From: Serpens sp964410065
Lineage (GTDB): Bacteria > Pseudomonadota > Gammaproteobacteria > Pseudomonadales > Pseudomonadaceae
DNA: 64,000 nt
Reading direction: 5' to 3'
Assembly (NCBI GenBank): GCA_964410065.1
Contig: CAYPFO010000009.1
Coordinates: forward strand, 1-64,000
How positions within the stretch are numbered: the first letter of the stretch is position 1; each line of letters opens with the position of its first letter. The translations under genes and the position numbers were made by a program. This document shows positions 62,393-64,000 of the stretch, in pieces. The notes under the pieces are model-generated. The model was not told the DNA's origin and did no database searches. It saw only the letters and a list, made by a program, of their open reading frames with translations.

Positions 62393-63103
62393 ATGCGCAA
62401 AGACCCGGCCCCCATCCTCATCACCGGCGCCAGCCAGCGTGTCGGCCTGCACTGCGCGTTGCGCCTGCTGGAAGACGGCCACCCCGTAATCGTCACCTAT
62501 CGCCGCGAACGCGAGAGCCTCGAACGCTTGCGCCAGCAGGGCGCGCTTGCCCTGCACGCGGACTTCGGCGATGAAGCCGGCATCTTCACGTTCATCGAGC
62601 AACTCAAGCAGCACACGGAGTGCCTGCGGGCCATCGTCCATAACGCTTCGGAGTGGCTGGCCGAAGAACCCGGCCACGAAGCGCAAGCGTTTCAGCGCAT
62701 GGTCAACGTGCACATGCTCGCGCCCTACCTGATCAACCTGCACTGCGCCGAGCTGCTGGAGCACAGCAGCCCGGCGGATGTCGTGCACATGAGCGATGAT
62801 GTGGTACGCAAGGGCAGCGCCAAGCACACCGCCTACTGCGCCAGCAAGGCGGGCCTGGATAGCCTGACCCTGTCCTTCGCCGCGCGCTTCGCGCCGCGCA
62901 TCAAGGTCAACGGCATCGCGCCGGCGTTGTTGATGTTCAACGAGCACGACGACCCTGAGTACCGCGACAAGGCCTTGGCCAAGTCGGTGATGGGTTTTGC
63001 ACCAGGCCCGGAAGTCGTCTATCAGAGCCTGCGTTACCTGCTCGACAGCCCCTATGTCACGGGTACCACGCTGACCGTCAATGGCGGTCGCCACCTCAAG
63101 TAA
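62393..63103 (+). CDS. folM: Dihydromonapterin reductase (SDR family)
   Basis: A 236-residue pteridine reductase-like short-chain dehydrogenase. The nucleotide motif TGASQRVG is near residue 11, the NAS motif near 84, and the catalytic Tyr-Lys is YCASK near 145. FolM reduces dihydromonapterin and dihydrofolate, making tetrahydromonapterin, the phenylalanine-hydroxylase cofactor in Pseudomonas. ATG at 62378 or 62393 both fit. It is followed by folX. Confidence 0.87.
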   Translation: MRKDPAPILITGASQRVGLHCALRLLEDGHPVIVTYRRERESLERLRQQGALALHADFGDEAGIFTFIEQLKQHTECLRAIVHNASEWLAEEPGHEAQAFQRMVNVHMLAPYLINLHCAELLEHSSPADVVHMSDDVVRKGSAKHTAYCASKAGLDSLTLSFAARFAPRIKVNGIAPALLMFNEHDDPEYRDKALAKSVMGFAPGPEVVYQSLRYLLDSPYVTGTTLTVNGGRHLK

Positions 63104-63155
63104 CAGTCCGTGCGATACTCCCCGCGCTACTGAATTTCGAAAGGAGAACATCGGC

Positions 63156-63530
63156 ATGCCGCGACTGGAACCGGGAATGGCGCGCATTCGGGTCAAGGAC
63201 CTGCGCCTGCGCACCTATATCGGCATCAAGGAGGAGGAAATCCTCAACAAACAGGATGTGCTGATCAACCTGACCATTCTGTACCCCGCCCATGATGCGG
63301 TGCGTGACAACGCCATCGAGTACGCCCTCAATTACCGCACCATCACCAAGGCGATCATTGCCCACGTCGAAGAACACCGTTTCGCCTTGCTCGAACGCCT
63401 GACTCAAGAAGTTCTCGACCTGGTTATGAGCCACGCGCAAGTACGTTACGCCGAAGTGGAAGTGGACAAGCCTCATGCGCTGCGCTTTGCCGAGTCGGTG
63501 TCGATCACCCTGGCCGCCCACCGCGACTGA
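63156..63530 (+). CDS. folX: Dihydroneopterin triphosphate 2'-epimerase
   Basis: A 124-residue FolB/FolX-fold enzyme. The VKDLRLRTYIGIKEEE start, the NYRTITKAI segment and the ERLTQEVLDLV stretch with active-site residues match FolX. It epimerises dihydroneopterin triphosphate to the monapterin form, feeding FolM. AAGGAG lies ten bases before the ATG. It directly follows folM by 52 bases. Confidence 0.92.
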   Translation: MPRLEPGMARIRVKDLRLRTYIGIKEEEILNKQDVLINLTILYPAHDAVRDNAIEYALNYRTITKAIIAHVEEHRFALLERLTQEVLDLVMSHAQVRYAEVEVDKPHALRFAESVSITLAAHRD

Positions 63531-63596
63531 AGCGTTGCGCGAACACGCCTTGGCGCCGGCCAGCATGCCGCGCCCTTACCCTTTCGGAGCCCGATC

Positions 63597-63890
63597 ATGA
63601 CCGAACAACAACGCCTCGAACTGGAAGCCGCCGCCTTCCGCCGCCTGGTTCAGCATCTGCAAGAGCGAACTGACGCGCAGAACATCGACCTGATGAACCT
63701 GGCCGGCTTCTGCCGCAACTGCCTGTCCAAGTGGTACAAGGCCGCCGCCGACGAGCGCGGCATCGAACTTGATCAGAACAGCGCGCGCGAGTTGATCTAC
63801 GGCATGCCCTATGACGAATGGAAACAGCGCTACCAGCGCGAAGCCAACGCCGAACAATTGACCGACTTCGAGAAAAACAAGCCGCAATGA
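63597..63890 (+). CDS. DUF1244 family protein
   Basis: A 97-residue small protein of the DUF1244 family, recognised by the conserved NIDLMNLAGFCRNCLSKWY stretch with two cysteines and the GMPYDEWKQRYQ segment. Function unknown. Its stop overlaps the start of the next gene by four bases, so the two are coupled. Confidence 0.9.
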   Translation: MTEQQRLELEAAAFRRLVQHLQERTDAQNIDLMNLAGFCRNCLSKWYKAAADERGIELDQNSARELIYGMPYDEWKQRYQREANAEQLTDFEKNKPQ

Positions 63891-64000
63891 GGCCGCTGGA
63901 TGACTTTCGCGTCGCCCTGCGGGGCAGCGCCCACGCTTTCGCCGATACGCTGGTCTTTATTACCGCCCATTACGATTATCGGCCGCGCGCCTTCCGCAAT
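63887..64000 (+). CDS. HopJ-type family protein, 5' part (partial)
   Basis: The first 38 codons are in the window and the gene runs off the end. The sequence (FADTLVFITAHYDYRPRAFRN) matches the start of the HopJ family, small proteins named after a type III effector but common outside type III loci. Translational coupling to DUF1244 through an ATGA overlap suggests a shared function. Confidence 0.8.
   Translation, partial: MRPLDDFRVALRGSAHAFADTLVFITAHYDYRPRAFRN

Overview
The window is chromosomal DNA from a gamma-proteobacterium, almost certainly a Pseudomonas. It is GC-rich and densely coded on both strands. It carries genus-typical sets: scpAB-rluB, a CpxRPA-like system, fpr/finR, an ErdR-type regulator, gltX, ihfB-lapA-wzz, dinG, the DUF1302/DUF1329 pair and folM/folX. 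Most genes are housekeeping or conserved accessory genes. I saw no prophage, CRISPR array, rRNA or tRNA. The only mobile-element trace is a transposase scar beside gltX.

Layout. 1-9.3 kb: a YciK-type reductase after a heptanucleotide array, then a minus-strand run PHP phosphoesterase - yciO - scpA - scpB - edd - pgl - rluB. Only edd and pgl of the glucose/Entner-Doudoroff genes lie here. 9.4-12.1 kb: cpxR-cpxP-cpxA-like envelope-stress genes with a CpxR-type box before cpxP. 12.1-17.7 kb: DUF2937 protein, class II amidotransferase, small membrane protein, oligopeptidase B, YihY and a DUF2892 protein with a Ser/Thr/Gly-rich tail. 17.8-23.7 kb: gltX, ISL3-type transposase remnant, wzz, lapA, ihfB and dinG with a LexA box. 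23.7-32.5 kb: CopD-like protein, OmpA-like lipoprotein, two SEC-C proteins, LEA lipoprotein, penicillin-acylase-family lipoprotein, three very small genes, trmO and an ion channel.

32.5-37.4 kb: fpr/finR, ErdR-type regulator, EamA transporter, tapT and a small secreted protein. 37.4-42.5 kb: a divergent phosphoketolase-like ThDP enzyme facing a beta-CASP metallo-beta-lactamase protein and a LOG-family protein. 42.5-55.4 kb: hydrolase, MalT/AlkS-like LuxR regulator, DUF1329 and DUF1302 envelope proteins, acyl-CoA ligase, thiolase (a probable hydrophobic-substrate or fatty-acid module) and a 2-hydroxyacid dehydrogenase. 55.4-64 kb: rsmC, a yybP-ykoY manganese riboswitch before a GDT1-family exporter, two zinc proteases, HAD phosphatase/tesB, flavodoxin, a PilZ-like protein, folM-folX, DUF1244 and the start of a HopJ-family gene.

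The most notable points are the stripped-down edd-pgl locus, the transposase scar where an O-antigen cluster would be expected, the manganese riboswitch, the CpxR and LexA boxes, the phosphoketolase-like/beta-CASP gene pair, two near-identical SEC-C DNA segments, and a 56-residue proline-rich gene that is easily overlooked. Comparisons with other Pseudomonas genomes are from memory, not from a search.
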